Program-made: the position numbers and the translations under genes
NCBI RefSeq assembly: GCF_047511655.1
Contig: NC_133389.1
Coordinates: forward strand, 26,728,501-26,792,500
DNA: 64,000 bases
Direction of reading: 5' to 3'
From: Castor canadensis
Lineage: Eukaryota; Chordata; Mammalia; Rodentia; Castoridae
Part shown: positions 44,232 through 57,654 of the stretch, piece after piece
Numbering within the stretch: position 1 is the stretch's first letter
How the letters are laid out: every line of letters begins with the position of its first letter
The notes under the pieces: generated by a model
Database searches by the model: none
What the model was told of the DNA's origin: nothing
The model's input: only the letters and a program-made list of their open reading frames with translations

Positions 44232-44288
44232 GCCTAGCAAGCACAAAGTCCTGCGTTCAAACCCCAGCACCATCAAAAAAAAAAAATT
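44232..44288 (+). mobile_element. ID-like SINE fragment
   Basis: 5'-truncated: 'gcctagcaagcacaaagtcc' ... 'gttcaaaccccagcaccatc' plus poly(A). Confidence 0.8.
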
Positions 44289-44304
44289 CCCAATTACCAT
44301 TATT

Positions 44305-44549
44305 TGTTGGTAATTCACATATCAATAGTATACAATTCAAATTTTGGCATAGTCACATGATTGTACATCACCTCTCTAGTTCCAGAAAAGTTTCATCAAC
44401 CCCAAAAGAAACCCCTTATCCATTAGCAGTCAGTCCCCATTCCTTCCTCCAGTCCTTCCTCCCTCCAACCCCTAGCAACCACCTTTTATCTCTATGGATT
44501 TGCCTGCTCTGGGCATTATACATAAATAGAATCGTTGAAAATAAGGTTT
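44305..44549 (-). mobile_element. Old LINE-1 (L1M) 3' end, part 1
   Basis: Complement of the L1M 3' end, same wording as 24405-24715 ('cccctagcaaccacctttta'). Split by an ID SINE. Confidence 0.65.
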
Positions 44550-44638
44550 CTTGGGTTGGGTTTGGCTCAAGTGGTAGAGTACCTGTACAGCAAGCACAAG
44601 GTCCTGAGTTCAAACACCATCTCACACACACACAAAGA
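44550..44638 (+). mobile_element. ID-like SINE
   Basis: 'gggtttggctcaagtggtag' ... 'gagttcaaacaccatctcac', with a short CA-type tail. Confidence 0.85.
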
Positions 44639-44835
44639 GCCTTTTAATATCTGTCTTCATAGACTCAGTGTTATGTTTTCAAGGTTCACTTGTGCAGCAT
44701 GTACCAGACCTTCATTCTTTTTTTATGGCTGGATAGCATCTCTTGTAGGGTATACCACATTTGTTCATTCATTTATCAGCTGATAGGCATCTGATTTACC
44801 TTGACTTTTTGGCTATGATGAACGTTAGAAATAAA
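44639..44835 (-). mobile_element. Old LINE-1 (L1M) ORF2 end, part 2
   Basis: 'tttttttatggctggatagc', 'gtataccacatttgttcatt', 'tttttggctatgatgaacg' are the complement of the ORF2 C-terminal region. Confidence 0.7.
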
Positions 44836-45317
44836 GTCAGTGGTGGTCCATTTTCAAGGCAAGGCATTTAAACCCTGGCCACTTACTTGCGTATCAGCTT
44901 GTGGATGTTGGGGGAGGGCCAACTGATAAGAGAACTTAAACTGGGAAGGGTAAATCACAACAGAATGAGGAAATGGGTAAAAACTGTGTATGTGCCAGAA
45001 AGCACATATCACAGAGAGACCTTCCCGCCACAAAGAGAGATGGATACCACTTCAAGTCCGCTTCCAGAATTTCACCAATCCCAAGAGAGGCATATTTTTA
45101 AACCCAAAAGGAAATTTAGGTGACCTCTGGAAAGAATGCACACCCCATAGTACTCAGCCGATGAGGAACCAGGGGAGGGACTTGCACACTAGAGAATGTA
45201 ATGCTTGCTGTAATGGCTTTGGGTGTGCCTACCCACCAGGTGCCCCATTTTGCAAGACCGCCATTATTCTCACTTCTTCTGTACTCCCTATGTCTCTGGG
45301 TTTGGACAGATGAGCAT
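44836..45317. other. Unassigned non-coding DNA
   Basis: No gene or named repeat recognised. Confidence 0.45.
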
Positions 45318-45530
45318 ATTTCTCACAAGGAATAATACTGTGAACCAACATGTACAAGTTTTTGTATACAAATATTTTTTAGCTCTTACATTTAAGTCTT
45401 TGATTCATTTTGAGCTGATCTTTGTAGACTGTGGGAGAGGTTCACTTCATTCTTTCAAATGGGATATCTAGTTATCCCAGCACCGTTTGTTGAAAAGACA
45501 ATTTCCCCATTGAATATTTGTGGCACTTGA
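45318..45530 (-). mobile_element. Old LINE-1 ORF2 fragment
   Basis: 'aagtctttgattcattttga', 'tatcccagcaccgtttgttg', 'ccccattgaatatttgtggc' are the complement of a well-known ORF2 region. Many stops. Confidence 0.8.
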
Positions 45531-46082
45531 GAGCTACATTCAATGTAACTGCCAAAGGAGCCAAAAGTCAAGAGAAACTCAGGGTACATCAGGATCCGTT
45601 TCTGGGACTGACATGTCTGCTGGCACCTCCACTGCCTCTGAGCACTGCTATTAGGAACAGCTATGTCTCTGCTTCAGACTGGATTGTTTTTGAGCTGTGT
45701 ACAGTGTTTTCAACATCAGTAGTTAGTATTAGTTCTCTGAATTACTGGCCATTTGTTTCCTGTAAACAATTAAAATGTTTGGAAATTGCATCATTTCCAC
45801 ATCCAGCTGACCTTTCCCTGAAAGCAGCTGTTCCCCTCTCAGCAGAACCTGGGCCAAGGCCACACTGAAGAGGACATGTCGGGGAGGCAAGCGTCCTACT
45901 TCTGTAGCACAGCCCACTGGCTCCAATGCAGCCACATGGGCTGCTGGGTACTGGATTTACTTGGATGCTCCTGGTTCTGAGTCTTTTTCTTTGTTAGAGG
46001 TGGGTAATCCTCGTCACTTAGGCCTCCCCAGCGTTCTGTTCACAGCTTGACTTGGTGTTAACCGCACTGAATTATACTGGAT
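45531..46082. other. Unassigned non-coding DNA
   Basis: A 116-codon frame (45518-45868) straddles the L1 fragment and is not a gene. Nothing else recognised. Confidence 0.45.
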
Positions 46083-46190
46083 AAATAGCTAACATGCACT
46101 GAGAATACAATATGTGCCACTCATTCTATAATGAAGAACTGTGTTTATGCCCATTTTAGGGATGAGGAAACAGAGTGCCCAAATGGCTAG
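46083..46190 (+). mobile_element. MIR SINE
   Basis: 'aaatagctaacatgcactga', 'gcccattttagggatgagga', 'aacagagtgcccaaatggct'. Confidence 0.7.
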
Positions 46191-46574
46191 AAAACTTTAG
46201 AAAGTTCCACAAATCACTACGCCAACACCTTGATTTAATGAGGTTTTTGGTAGAAAAACAGTTAACATTGGCCTCACCACAATGCATCCTCCAGTGAACA
46301 CCCAGCCCTGGCTGGCATTTTATGCCTTCACCTTCATAGCTCACCTGCCATTGGAAGGCTGTTATTTTGCTGGATTTTGGGCTGGCCAATGTAAGTTTCA
46401 AGAACAGCAATCACCTGCTAAAGGCCACAGAACTGCTCTCTTCATGCCCCAAGGACAGACACTTGCTAGACTCTGTTACCACTTTCTTCTTCTGAACTTG
46501 ATCTCTTGTCAATCCTGTTTGAACCTTGAAAGTATGACACATGGTGTTAAAGACCTTAAGTATCTATATGGTCG
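46191..46574. other. Unassigned non-coding DNA
   Basis: Most of a 134-codon frame (46282-46686) lies here and ends inside a transposon fossil. I do not accept it as a gene. Confidence 0.5.
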
Positions 46575-46770
46575 ATGGGTGGGTCTCGAGGTAGCAATTT
46601 TATCCCCCAGGGGACATTTTGCAATGTCTGCAGATGGATTCGATTATTACAACTGGGGGGAGGGGAGTGCTACTGGCACCTCGTGAGTAGAAACCAGGGT
46701 TGCTGCTGAACAGCCCACAGCACACAGAATAACCCCCCACACAAGAAATGGCACAACCCCAAGTGTCCAT
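46575..46770 (+). mobile_element. MER5A-like hAT MITE
   Basis: 'tttgcaatgtctgcagatgg', 'ctactggcacctcgtgagta', 'gttgctgctgaacagcccac' in MER5A order. Confidence 0.75.
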
Positions 46771-46949
46771 TGGGCTGGAATCTGTAGATCCTAGAGTGAG
46801 GAGAGTGGCTAAGTGAGGTTAGCCAGGAAGGAAAATCCAAACTGCTGCCTTGGGTCTAGGCCAGGGAGACAATTAGAAGTCCCAGCTTTGAGTGGCGTGA
46901 GTGCTTGTGTGAAGGAGTGGGGGGCTGTTTATATTCTTAAGAAGTTCTA

Positions 46950-47064
46950 TTTAGTGCCGGGTGTTGTAGCCACATCTGTAATCCCAGCACTCGGCTGAGG
47001 CAGGAGGATCATGAATTCAAGGCCAGTCTGGGCTACATCGCAAGACCCTGTATCCAAACAAAAA
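46950..47064 (+). mobile_element. B1-like SINE
   Basis: 'gccgggtgttgtagccacat', 'ctgtaatcccagcactcggc', 'gccagtctgggctacatcgc', A-rich tail. Confidence 0.88.
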
Positions 47065-47603
47065 TGTTCTTGTGTACTTGATACTTTCCCTGTCATTACT
47101 AGGAGGCCGTCAGCCCAGCCCCAGCTCTCCTCACTAAGGAGGCAAACTCACTGTCCTTCCCCAGCCCTGCTTGGGTAATGATTCATCCAAAATGAAAACG
47201 CTGTGAGACACATGTGGCACCCACATCTTCAGGATCCTCCACCCCTCTTCTTCATGGAGCGCTCCCCAGAACAAGGTACCATCTCTCTGTCTGCACAGGA
47301 TCCTGGCCCACCATCTGTCCTTGCGTCCCCCAGTGGAGGGGGAAGGGTGGCCTCGCACACCAATTCCTAGCCATGATGCTTTCGATGGAAAACACACCCT
47401 TCTCCATTCACCTCAGGCCAGCACCACACTGGCCGTTCTTGGCCCAGTTTCCCCATGTTCCACCAGCTTCCTGAGGCACGGTGGAAGAAAGGCAGGAGTA
47501 AAACACAGGGAATAAAAGTTTCTTACAGACCTGATTTGTTGGGCAAGGAAAATAATTAGCAAATTAATAAGTTAAGACCCTATCATCCTTAAGAATCAAC
47601 TCA
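47065..47603. other. Unassigned non-coding DNA
   Basis: Short overlapping frames on both strands (47134-47515) without family resemblance. Confidence 0.45.
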
Positions 47604-48033
47604 ATTTTTTTTTTTGAGGTGTTGGGATCAAACCCAGACCCTCACCTATGCTAGGCAAATATTCCACCCCTGAGCTATATCCCCAGCCTGAGCCAACAAT
47701 GCTTTTTGTTTGTTGGTTTGTTTGTTTTGTGGCACTCAGAGCCTTGTGCTTACAGGCAGGCGTTCTTCCCTTGTGCCACACAGCCCAGCCCTTTTGGCTT
47801 TTAGATCCTTTTTGAATGGGGTCTCGATTTATGCCTGAACCAGCCTGGACGATGACCCTCCTATTTACACTTCCCATGTAGCTGGGTGACAGGTGCATAT
47901 CATACTCAGCTTTTATTGATTTAACGGAGGGGGGGGGTCTCAAGAACTTTTTGCCTGGGCTGGCCTGGGCTTGACCCTTCCTACTTCCACCACCCAAGTA
48001 GTTAGGACTATAGGCTGAGCCAGTGCACCTGGC
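47604..48033 (-). mobile_element. ID SINE and trimeric SINE, head to tail
   Basis: A reverse ID unit (about 47604-47690), then a reverse ID + B1 + B1 composite (about 47695-48033) with 'ttgtgccacacagcccagcc' and two 'gtagctgggtgacaggtgca'-type ends. Same three-part architecture as 37560-37880. Confidence 0.75.
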
Positions 48034-48949
48034 ACCTGTTCTTTACCGCTTAGTATTTTAGGCATTGGTTTCCATCACTACGCAATAAAACATTTCTGTT
48101 CCCTCAGATACATTTACTGTTGGGTTTTGCCAGAGGCTCAGATCAGATATGCTAGCTTACTGGTAACGGTGCTTCACACCAGAGTTGCGGAGGCAAATGT
48201 CTCTTCCCTGCTGGGGTCTAAAAGATTATTCTTCCTCACTCAGCCAGCATGGCAGAGCCCAGGAGGGGCAGAGGCCAGGGTCACAAAGTGAGTAAGACCC
48301 AGGTGCCACTACATGGGTTCCCAGACTAGCAGCTGTGACAGAAATCAAAGGGTCTTTTCCAAATGCAGGTAGGTAGGTTTGGTAGCAGGTGGTGCGGATC
48401 AGATGATGTTGAAGGCAGGCAGAGTAAGGATTTGGGAACTATGGCTGTTCTGAGGAGCCACAGGACCAGAGCAGGCAAAGGATAAAGTGATCACGGTCAC
48501 CTTTTGGACTCGGGGTGGGGGGAGATACCCAAGCTGAGATCACCTTCCTGCCCTTCAGTGTGCCTGGCTCCCTGGAAGACCACTGCCAGCTGCTTCCAGC
48601 TTCCTCAGCAGCTCAGAGGTACTGCAGGATTCCTGCAAAATGAAAGAAGGGCTTCTTGGTGGAACCAGTTTGCAAGTAATTAAAGGGACACTATCCAAGG
48701 ACCTAGGAGGCTGCCTAGAGGAGGGAGTCAGTGACCTCCTTCTTTCCCGACTAGAAAGGAGCAGGGAGGGACTGGGGGAGAGAAGTTATGAAGGAGATGA
48801 GTTAGTCTGGGATGTGATTAATTCCATAGTTCCGTGGGACAGTGAAGATGTCTTGAAGAAGGCACCAGGCCTGGCTTTGTCCCCAAACCCAGGACCTCAC
48901 CAGAGAATGAGAGCAAGTGTCAGACTCAGAGTTCCACCCACAGTCCCAC
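48034..48949. other. Unassigned non-coding DNA
   Basis: A 120-codon frame (48640-49002) and its 132-codon mirror on the minus strand show no recognisable domain. No gene called. Confidence 0.45.
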
Positions 48950-49075
48950 CATCCATCCTCCAGCTGTGCCACCTCTCTGGGCCTCATGTTCCTGATCTCT
49001 GAAATGATCAGAGACTCACTGCTCAGGGTGGTTGTAAGGATTACAGGGTAACACATGGCTTGCAGGGGATTACGT
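48950..49075 (+). mobile_element. MIR fragment
   Basis: 'cacctctctgggcctcatgt', 'ctgatctctgaaatgatcag', 'ggtggttgtaaggattacag' match the core MIR region. Confidence 0.65.
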
Positions 49076-49184
49076 GAACACGCCCGGTGAACGTTGCCTG
49101 TGAGTATTTCAGGGGGTGCTTTCCAGATATTTGTTGAAAAAACACAGCTGCAAAGGAACTGAAAACTAACCATGAGAGTAGGTA

Positions 49185-49478
49185 AGACCCATAAGGACAA
49201 ATACTGTGTGATTCCATCTAGATGAGGTCTCTAGAGCAGTGAAATTCAGAGACAGAAAGGGGAGGGGTGGACGCCAGCGCAGGGGACAGACGGATGGGGA
49301 GTTAGTGCTGAATGGGGATAGAGTCTCAGTGTCACAAGATGAAAGAGTTCGGGAGATAGGTGTGGTGACGGTGGCACAGTAGTATAAATGTACTTAACGC
49401 TGCTGAACTGTGTGCTTAAAATTGTTAAAATGGCAATCTTATGGTATGTGTATTTTGCCACAATTAAAATAAATGCCC
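49185..49478 (+). mobile_element. Old LINE-1 (L1M) 3' end
   Basis: 'tgtgtgattccatctagatg', 'gggagttagtgctgaatggg', 'ctgaactgtgtgcttaaaat', 'tgtattttgccacaattaaa', the ORF2 end and 3'UTR of old L1 in the forward sense. Confidence 0.8.
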
Positions 49479-49729
49479 AGACATGCCCAAAAAAGAGCAG
49501 AAGAGACAGCACAGAGAAAAAGAATGGAATGAGAAGGTAAGACAAAGAGGGCAGGAAAGAAAAGATGATGGAGATCAGGTGCATGCAAGTACCGCGCTGC
49601 AGGGGTCAAACTTACAATTAAGAGCACGCTCTGTTTCTAAGACTGAACACTCATTTCAAAACTCAGGCTTCCCTGACTTCACACTCTTCAGTTTATCAAA
49701 CTGGATACTGATCGTTTTTACTATTATCA

Positions 49730-49932
49730 GTGATGTTGGGATTTGAACTCGAGCTCTTGCAATTGCTAGGCAAACTCTCTGCCACCTGAGTTCTGTCCCC
49801 AGCTCTTTCTTGCTTTTTTTATTTTTCAGATAGGAATCTTGTGTTTGCCCAGGCCAGCTTGGATACATGATCCTCCTCAGGGCTCTCCAAAGTAGCTGGG
49901 ATTACAGGCCCACACCACAACACTGGGCCTGG
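49730..49932 (-). mobile_element. Dimeric SINE (B1 part + ID part)
   Basis: 'gatttgaactcgagctcttg', 'ctgccacctgagttctgtcc', then 'agtagctgggattacaggcc'. Confidence 0.85.
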
Positions 49933-50407
49933 TTGCTGATTAATTACATAGCTCTGGGTTAGTTCCTGTGTCAGTCACGGAATTATCTCCAAGGGACCTA
50001 AGAGCTGTCCCTGCCATCAAGACAACATAACAGAATGAAGTGGAAGTGTTTTAAGACCCAGAAAGCATTACGGAAATGCTTTAGGATATGGGCTCGTGGG
50101 TAGAGACCTCTGTGTCCTGTCTCCCCTGAGGACAACAGGCTCTTTCAGGACACCCCAGTCACTTCAGTTGCCTTCTTAGCAAAACTGGCCACTGGACTTG
50201 GGCATGGGGAGGTGCCATCTTGTGTGGACTGGGGACTCCTGCCCCATTTCCAACATTCTCAGTGACACGTCTTCTCCCCATGGCCCCAGCTGAGACCTTG
50301 AGGACCCTCCCAGGATTCCCCCCACACACGTACCCCTTCATTAATCCCTCCAACCAAACAATTCAACAAACATTTCTTTACTCCAACTGGTGATAACAAG
50401 CTTTTTT
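49933..50407. other. Unassigned non-coding DNA
   Basis: No gene or named repeat. Confidence 0.5.
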
Positions 50408-50792
50408 CTCACTTTTTTTTCTTGTGGTACCGGGGATGGAATTCAGGGCCTTGAGCCTGCTAGGCAGGAGCTCTACCACTTAAGCCACACCCCGAGTCCT
50501 TTTGCTTCAGTTATTTTTGGATAGGGTCTGGAGCTTTTGCCCAGCTGGCATGTACCACCACATCCAGCTTGCTTTTTGAGATAGGTTCTCAATAACTTTT
50601 GTCCAGGCCGTGATCCTTCTACCTTCACCTCCTGAGTAGCTGGGATTACAGTTGTGTGCAACCATGCTCAGATTATTATTTTTTTTGTTGAGACAGCGTC
50701 TTGCTAGGTAGCCTGGGCTGGTCTTGCACTCATGATCCTCCAGCCTTAACCTCTCAACTGCTGGGATTAACCTTCCACCATATCTGGCTCCT
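50408..50792 (-). mobile_element. SINE cluster (ID + B1 + B1, then B1)
   Basis: Reverse ID unit ('ggaattcagggccttgagcc'), two B1-like units ending 'gtagctgggattacagttgt', then a separate B1 monomer from about 50680 ('gagacagcgtcttgctaggt'). Confidence 0.85.
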
Positions 50793-52419
50793 TTTCTCTT
50801 CCTTCTAATAGTAGCTGCTGGTATGAATAGTTATGTGGTCCCCTGCACTTGTGTGTGGCGTGGTGGAGGGGGATTGCTGACCACTTTCAAGACACATGGT
50901 GAAAGGTCAGAGGTTGGGTCTCATTTGGTGTGTGTTACTGTACAGCCATTTCCAAGGTACAACTTAAAGCAGCAGATCAAATATTCCTCTTTTCTCCTCT
51001 TCACCCCTTTACATTCCTCCCTCCCATTCAAAGAACCCTCCTGGCCTTTGTGCCTACTAGACAGAAGAGAGGCATCACCAGCCTGATTCTGTCCCTGCTC
51101 CAGGTACAGACAACCTGAGGAGCCCTAGGAACACCCCCTGCCCAGGGATGCTGGCCAAAGAGAGGGCAGAGAAGGAAGAGAACTTCTGGTTGAAGGGAGG
51201 ACACCTTCAGCCCCACTCAACTGCTTGCCTAGCTCCATTTACCTCCCCCCTCAGCTCCATTCACCCCCTCAGCTCCATTTACCTCCCCCTATATTCATCT
51301 CCCCTCTCTCAGCTCCATCACCTGCTGGCTCTCTCCTGCTCTCCCACATTAGGACTGGCAGCTCTCCAGCTTTCTTAGCTCCCACTATACCCAGCTTCCA
51401 GCCAGCACCTTTCTGGGGGGTGGGGCAGAGCACTGGGGAGCCAGGCCCCACCCACCACTGCACCACATAACACAGCCAGGGCTGGAGGAGATAAAGAAAA
51501 GTTGGCGATGGTGATGGGTTGTGAAGGCAGAGCAATCTTGTATTCTGAATAAACTTTGAAAGAGAAAAAAAAAAAAAATGGGACAATTTCTGTGACTATT
51601 TCTGGAGCCAGTGCAGTGAATCTGGGAAGTGTCACTGGATTCCTCAGTTCGTTACCTTTAGCCCAGAATCCAGGCCACAGCAACCACTACCCCAGGCTCT
51701 TGTGAGGTCCGGAGGGAAAGGGGGCCTTTGACACAGTGAACTGCTCCAGTGGCTCTCATCTGTGTAGCCTTGAGCCAGCCCCAGTAGAAGCACAGGAGAC
51801 TCCTGTCTTCTCAGCTGCTTTCCAGACAGATCTCAGCACCTTGAGTCTGCTCTTCCCCGCTCCACCACCCTGCCCCTCCTCCCCTGCACTCCTGCCTTAA
51901 GGGAACTGCGCCATTACAAAACACATGATATTCCAAACCACAGGGGCAGCTAAGGTGTCAGCATGGACAGGACCAAAAGGGCAAATGCAGACCATATGTG
52001 CCCTTCCCCCCGCCCCCGCCCCATGACACAAGCAGGAGTGCTAAGTGTCCTGCAACACAGAAGAGAACATGGCCCAGCTCAGCACCTCTGTGAATGACCA
52101 GAGTCTGCACCCAAACACAACTGTCCCCTCCCCAGCCTCCAGCAGCTGGAAACCCTGGCCAAGCCACCCAAACCTGAGCTCTGTTGGAGCAGAATCACAT
52201 GGAGCCAGTTCCTACACCCCTATATCCACCCAAGGAGACCCCAGGGAAGAAGACCTAGCACAGCCCCCTCAGCCTTGAGTACCCTCTAATTTGTCTGGAG
52301 CTCCTTAACCCATTCCACAAAGCAAAATATTAAAACCCACTGGCTTAGTGTATTGAAAGCAACAAGTGTTCCCCATCTAATAATTGTGGCAACGGTTATC
52401 CAATGGCTTGGTTAATGAA
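50793..52419. other. Unassigned GC-richer DNA with a polyadenylation-like site
   Basis: A short C/T-rich minisatellite-like stretch repeats CAGCTCCAT (about 51230-51320). At 51547-51576 an AATAAA is followed by a run of 14 A, as at the end of a processed transcript. I found no duplication or upstream coding homology to support a retrocopy. Open frames on both strands (51225-51683, 52045-52278) have no family. Confidence 0.4.
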
Positions 52420-52565
52420 CATGGATTTATTGATCACCTACTGTATACCAAGGACTATATGTATATTGCCTCACTTGATCTTCACAACAGCCCTCAAAGG
52501 GAGATATCCTCTTCCCATCTCATGGATGGGGAGGTTTGGTTAATCACTGGCTCCAAGTTCTGTTG
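52420..52565 (+). mobile_element. MIR SINE
   Basis: 'ttattgatcacctactgtat', 'cttgatcttcacaacagccc', 'catctcatggatggggaggt'. Confidence 0.75.
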
Positions 52566-53084
52566 CTAGTTCACGTGCAGGTGTGGAGATCTCAGAGCCC
52601 ATGTTCTTTGCACGCTGGGCCTCTCGCCAGAAAACAAACATGAGATTTAGATGCACATGGAGGGGCAATGACATTGTGGGTGGTACTGAGAATAAGGTAG
52701 GACCAAGGGAAAGACCAGCCCAGGCTTATATGCGCAGGCCTGGAATGCGAGGTGGGAGAGACAGGGCAGCAGACAGTAGAAACCTGGGCCCAGGTGAGGG
52801 CTGGGAGCTGGCAGGAAATGGGAGGATGAAGCTGGGTGTGGAAGGTGTGGCAGGCCCCAGAGGCCTGGGAATGTTCTTTCCTACTAGAAACTGTGCTATC
52901 CCCTTCCCTAACCCCTACACAAGGCACAATTCTAACGGGGTCAAGTTGGCTCGATCTTCTGCAGCCTTCCCCATCTTAGTCCACTATTTCCATCTTAGTT
53001 CCCCTCCTACCTTGGCACCTGAGGCCTCTTCCATTGGTACTCACCCGCTGTGAGCACTATAGTCTCCAGAGGTGTTGGCAGGGC
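52566..53084. other. Unassigned non-coding DNA
   Basis: A 156-codon plus frame (52583-53053) lacks recognised domains and has a minus-strand mirror. Not called. Confidence 0.45.
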
Positions 53085-53500
53085 TGAGTTCCCTCGGAAG
53101 CCTGTAAGGGAGAATCCTTCCTGGTGGTTCCAGCAATCCTTAGTGTTTTGTTCATTTGATTTTTGAGTCAGGGTCTTACTCTGTAGCCCAGACTGGCCTC
53201 TAACTCTAGATCCGCCAGGTTCAGCCTCTCAAGTGCTGGGATTACAGGTGTGAAGCACCACACCTGGCTGTTCCCTAGTGTTTTTTGGCTTGCAGCTCCA
53301 TCAGTCTAATCTCTGCCTCTATCCTCATGTGACCTTCTTCTTCTCATAACAACACCAGGCATCGAATTTAAAACATACTCTAACCTCATCTCAGTCCTTA
53401 ACTAATTATATCTGCAAAAGCCCAAATGCTAAATAGGTTACATTCTCAGATTGGAGGTAGACATGAATGTGAGAAAGAGACTATTCAGCTCAGTCCAAAG
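53085..53500 (-). mobile_element. MaLR-type LTR, interrupted by B1
   Basis: 'ggagaatccttcctggtggt' on the left and 'taactaattatatctgcaaa', 'taggttacattctcagattg' on the right read as the complement of a MaLR LTR. A reverse B1-like SINE (53155-53270, 'gggtcttactctgtagccca' ... 'gctgggattacaggtgtgaa') splits it. Confidence 0.65.
53155..53270 (-). mobile_element. B1-like SINE
   Basis: Reverse B1 monomer nested in the MaLR LTR. Confidence 0.85.
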
Positions 53501-54000
53501 GTCAAGGGTGGAAGTGAAGAGAGAAGACCTCAGAGGTAGTAAGGAATGCACATGGAACCTTGACTTTTCCAAGAATAGTAATGAAAGTTAGGCCAGAAAG
53601 TTACAGGATAGAATTTAAGCTTTCAGAAAGTTGTACAGAGGAACTATGTAAGATGCTAAATTTTGGCAATTCAGGTGAGAAATACGCATAGATAGTTAGG
53701 TGATAAAATTGACAAGGGTTGCGTTTTGTCCCCAAGTTTCTGAAAGAGAACATAGAAGAGGAAGCAAGTGTGGGAAGGAAGGAAGGAGGTAGGGGTGCAA
53801 ATGGAGAAGTGAAGAAGATCTGGACTGGATAGCTTACAGTTGAACTCTGGGATGACAAAGCCCATGGAAGAGAAGAGGTGATGGGCCAGGCAGCACGTCG
53901 AAGGCTCGGAACAGGCCCAAAGGAACGCCAACATGTTGGGGTTGGCAGACCCAGAGCCACAAGAAGAGACCAAGCAGGAGGGAGGCAAATAGAAAGGGCC
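53501..54000. other. Unassigned non-coding DNA
   Basis: The 148-codon minus frame (53601-54047) has no recognised motif and runs into a SINE. Not a gene. Confidence 0.5.
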
Positions 54001-54085
54001 AGACCTGGGGAGATGGCTGAGTGGTAGAGAGCTTGCCTAGCATGCACGAGGCCCTGAGTTCAATCCCCAGCATCACAAGAAAGAG
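54001..54085 (+). mobile_element. ID-like SINE
   Basis: 'ggggagatggctgagtggta' ... 'gagttcaatccccagcatca', with an A-rich tail. Confidence 0.88.
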
Positions 54086-55616
<1,531 letters not shown>

Positions 55617-55836
55617 GGGCACGGTGGCTCACGCCTGTAATCCTAGCTACTTGGGAAGCTACTAGGGAGGATCATGATTTGAGACCAGGCCAGGTAAATA
55701 GTTTTGTGAGACCCCTCCCATCTCCAAAATAACCAGAATGAAATAGGCTGGAGGTGTGGCTCAAGCAGTAGAGTGCCTGCTTTCCAAGTGTGAAGCCCTG
55801 AATTCAAATCCCTGGTTCCACCAGAAAAATATTTTT
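55617..55836 (+). mobile_element. Dimeric SINE, target of the TTC38 retrocopy
   Basis: 'gggcacggtggctcacgcct' start, 'gtaatcctagctacttggga', then ID unit 'ggctggaggtgtggctcaag' ... 'gaattcaaatccctggttcc'. Its first bases are duplicated on the far side of the retrocopy. Confidence 0.88.
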
Positions 55837-57654
55837 TAAAAAACCACCAGATTTCAAAGACTTCATATGAAAATAAATGTACAATGTCAGGAGTAACACT
55901 TAATAGCCATCACTCCCTCCCCCCACTCCCGTCCTCTACCTCAGAGACACCTCCACACCACTGCGTGCAGATCAGCCCTTAACCGACATGCCATGTCCAA
56001 ATGAGCAGAATGTTACAAATTATAAGCTTATATTCAAACTGTTTGTTTGCTTCAGCAGCGACAGTGACAGAGAGAGGATAGCAATGAGGCCACCTGACCT
56101 CCTTCTCTGTGACCTCCCCAGTGGCCCTATCTATGAATAATAAAAAATAATTCCACCACCTGTGAAGAGATTAAATGAGCTATTGAAATCCGAAGGCACA
56201 ATTCAAATAAGAAACACTGGTATTGAATTATTTTTATCATTGAAACATTTGAAAAAAATCTAAACCATACCTGGGTAGAATAACAAGGGAAGAGCATAGA
56301 CAACATAAGGGCAGAGCAGATGTATTTGGGCAGGGGGCTTTTTCTTCTCTGAAGTCCCACCATGAAGGAATTACCCAATGGGCACGTAGCATTGCCCTCT
56401 CCCCAGCAGCAGTCCAGCCCAGGAGCCAGGCCCTGACTGCCTCTCTCATAGGGTCAGGTCGTTCTGAAGAGCTCAGGTGTGGCTGTCCACTCCTGCCTCA
56501 GTCTCTCATCTTGCAGGGAGCAGGTAACCACAAGTCCAGGGCCCCCAAGGATAGGCCTCCCTAGAAAGGAGGCACCCAGGCTGAGACAGAAACACAGATG
56601 GACACTGGCTCTGGAAACCTGGGGCGAGGTGGTGGAAAACAGCCCCTCAGTGCAGGAGCAGCCGGCTGTTGACACATGGTCTGTCACAGCCTGATGTTTT
56701 CCAGGCTCTGGCCCAGGACCGATGCAGAGAGCTGAGCGCTGAGCCAGCTGTAGACAGCAACATGACTAATGGAAACCTCAGTGAAATTAGGCTGGCCCAA
56801 GGGCTTGGTTTGTGTCATCCACATGAGCAACCCACTGGTTGAAGGCTCTCTCACACCTTACTTCACTGGGTGGTCACGACCATGACCTTGATGTCTGGGA
56901 ATTGCTTCTCCTTGCTACTTCCCAGGCCTCCCTTGGCTCAGGGTCTTAAAGGGAAAGAAAAAAGAAAACCAAATCACCAGAAAGAAAAAGCAAACCTGTA
57001 TTTAACCAATCTGAATCCAGACCACTGGCCACCCCAACTGGACAGGCCCAAGGTGTCTGCCTACCTTCTCCAAGTTAGTCCCCAGACTAACAGGGAGATC
57101 CTCTCAAACTATGTATACAAAAAGCTTGCTCAGGAGCTTCCTGGAGCCTGCTAGAGGCACCCATGGCGCCAAGCCTGCAGAAAGGTGCTTTTCTTTCTTT
57201 ACCTTGGCTCTGAAGACAGCCAAGTTCACCTTGCCTCAAGCCAGGGAGATGGAAGGCGGACCCACCCATCCTGTCTAGAGAAAGGGTATGGGGATAGTGA
57301 CATCCTCCCCATCCTCTAGCTGAGGCTTTCTCCAGCCTGCTGGTGTCTCTGCAGATGTCATCCTAAAAGGCCAGTTGAGGCACAGTGAGTGTGTGAATAG
57401 TGTTCATTCAAGCCACCCCAGGGAAAGAAGGAAGGTACAGCAAACTGGTGTTACAATCATTGGTTGACAAGAATGGCACAGGACATTGATTGGAGGTCAA
57501 TCACTTATGTTATATATTCCAGGAAAAAAATTAATTACTGGGGTTATTTATTATCTTTATGGTGTCAGGGAGCTGGCAGAAACATGCCAAGCTATGTCAG
57601 AATGACCTAGGTGACTGCAGTCTCCTGCCTCACACTTTCCAGGGCTAAAAAAAT
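55837..57654. other. Unassigned non-coding DNA
   Basis: About 1.8 kb. Faint MIR-like wording at about 56120-56185. The 94-codon frame at 56870-57154 has no family. 57370-57640 might be a diverged LTR but lacks clear marks. Confidence 0.45.

Noticed and set aside
46282-46686. 134-codon plus-strand frame
   Set aside because: Its end lies in a MER5A-like transposon fossil and the rest has no family resemblance.
52583-53053. 156-codon plus-strand frame
   Set aside because: No recognised domain, mirrored by a minus-strand frame, in GC-richer DNA where long chance frames are expected.
53601-54047. 148-codon minus-strand frame
   Set aside because: Runs into an ID SINE; no recognised domain.
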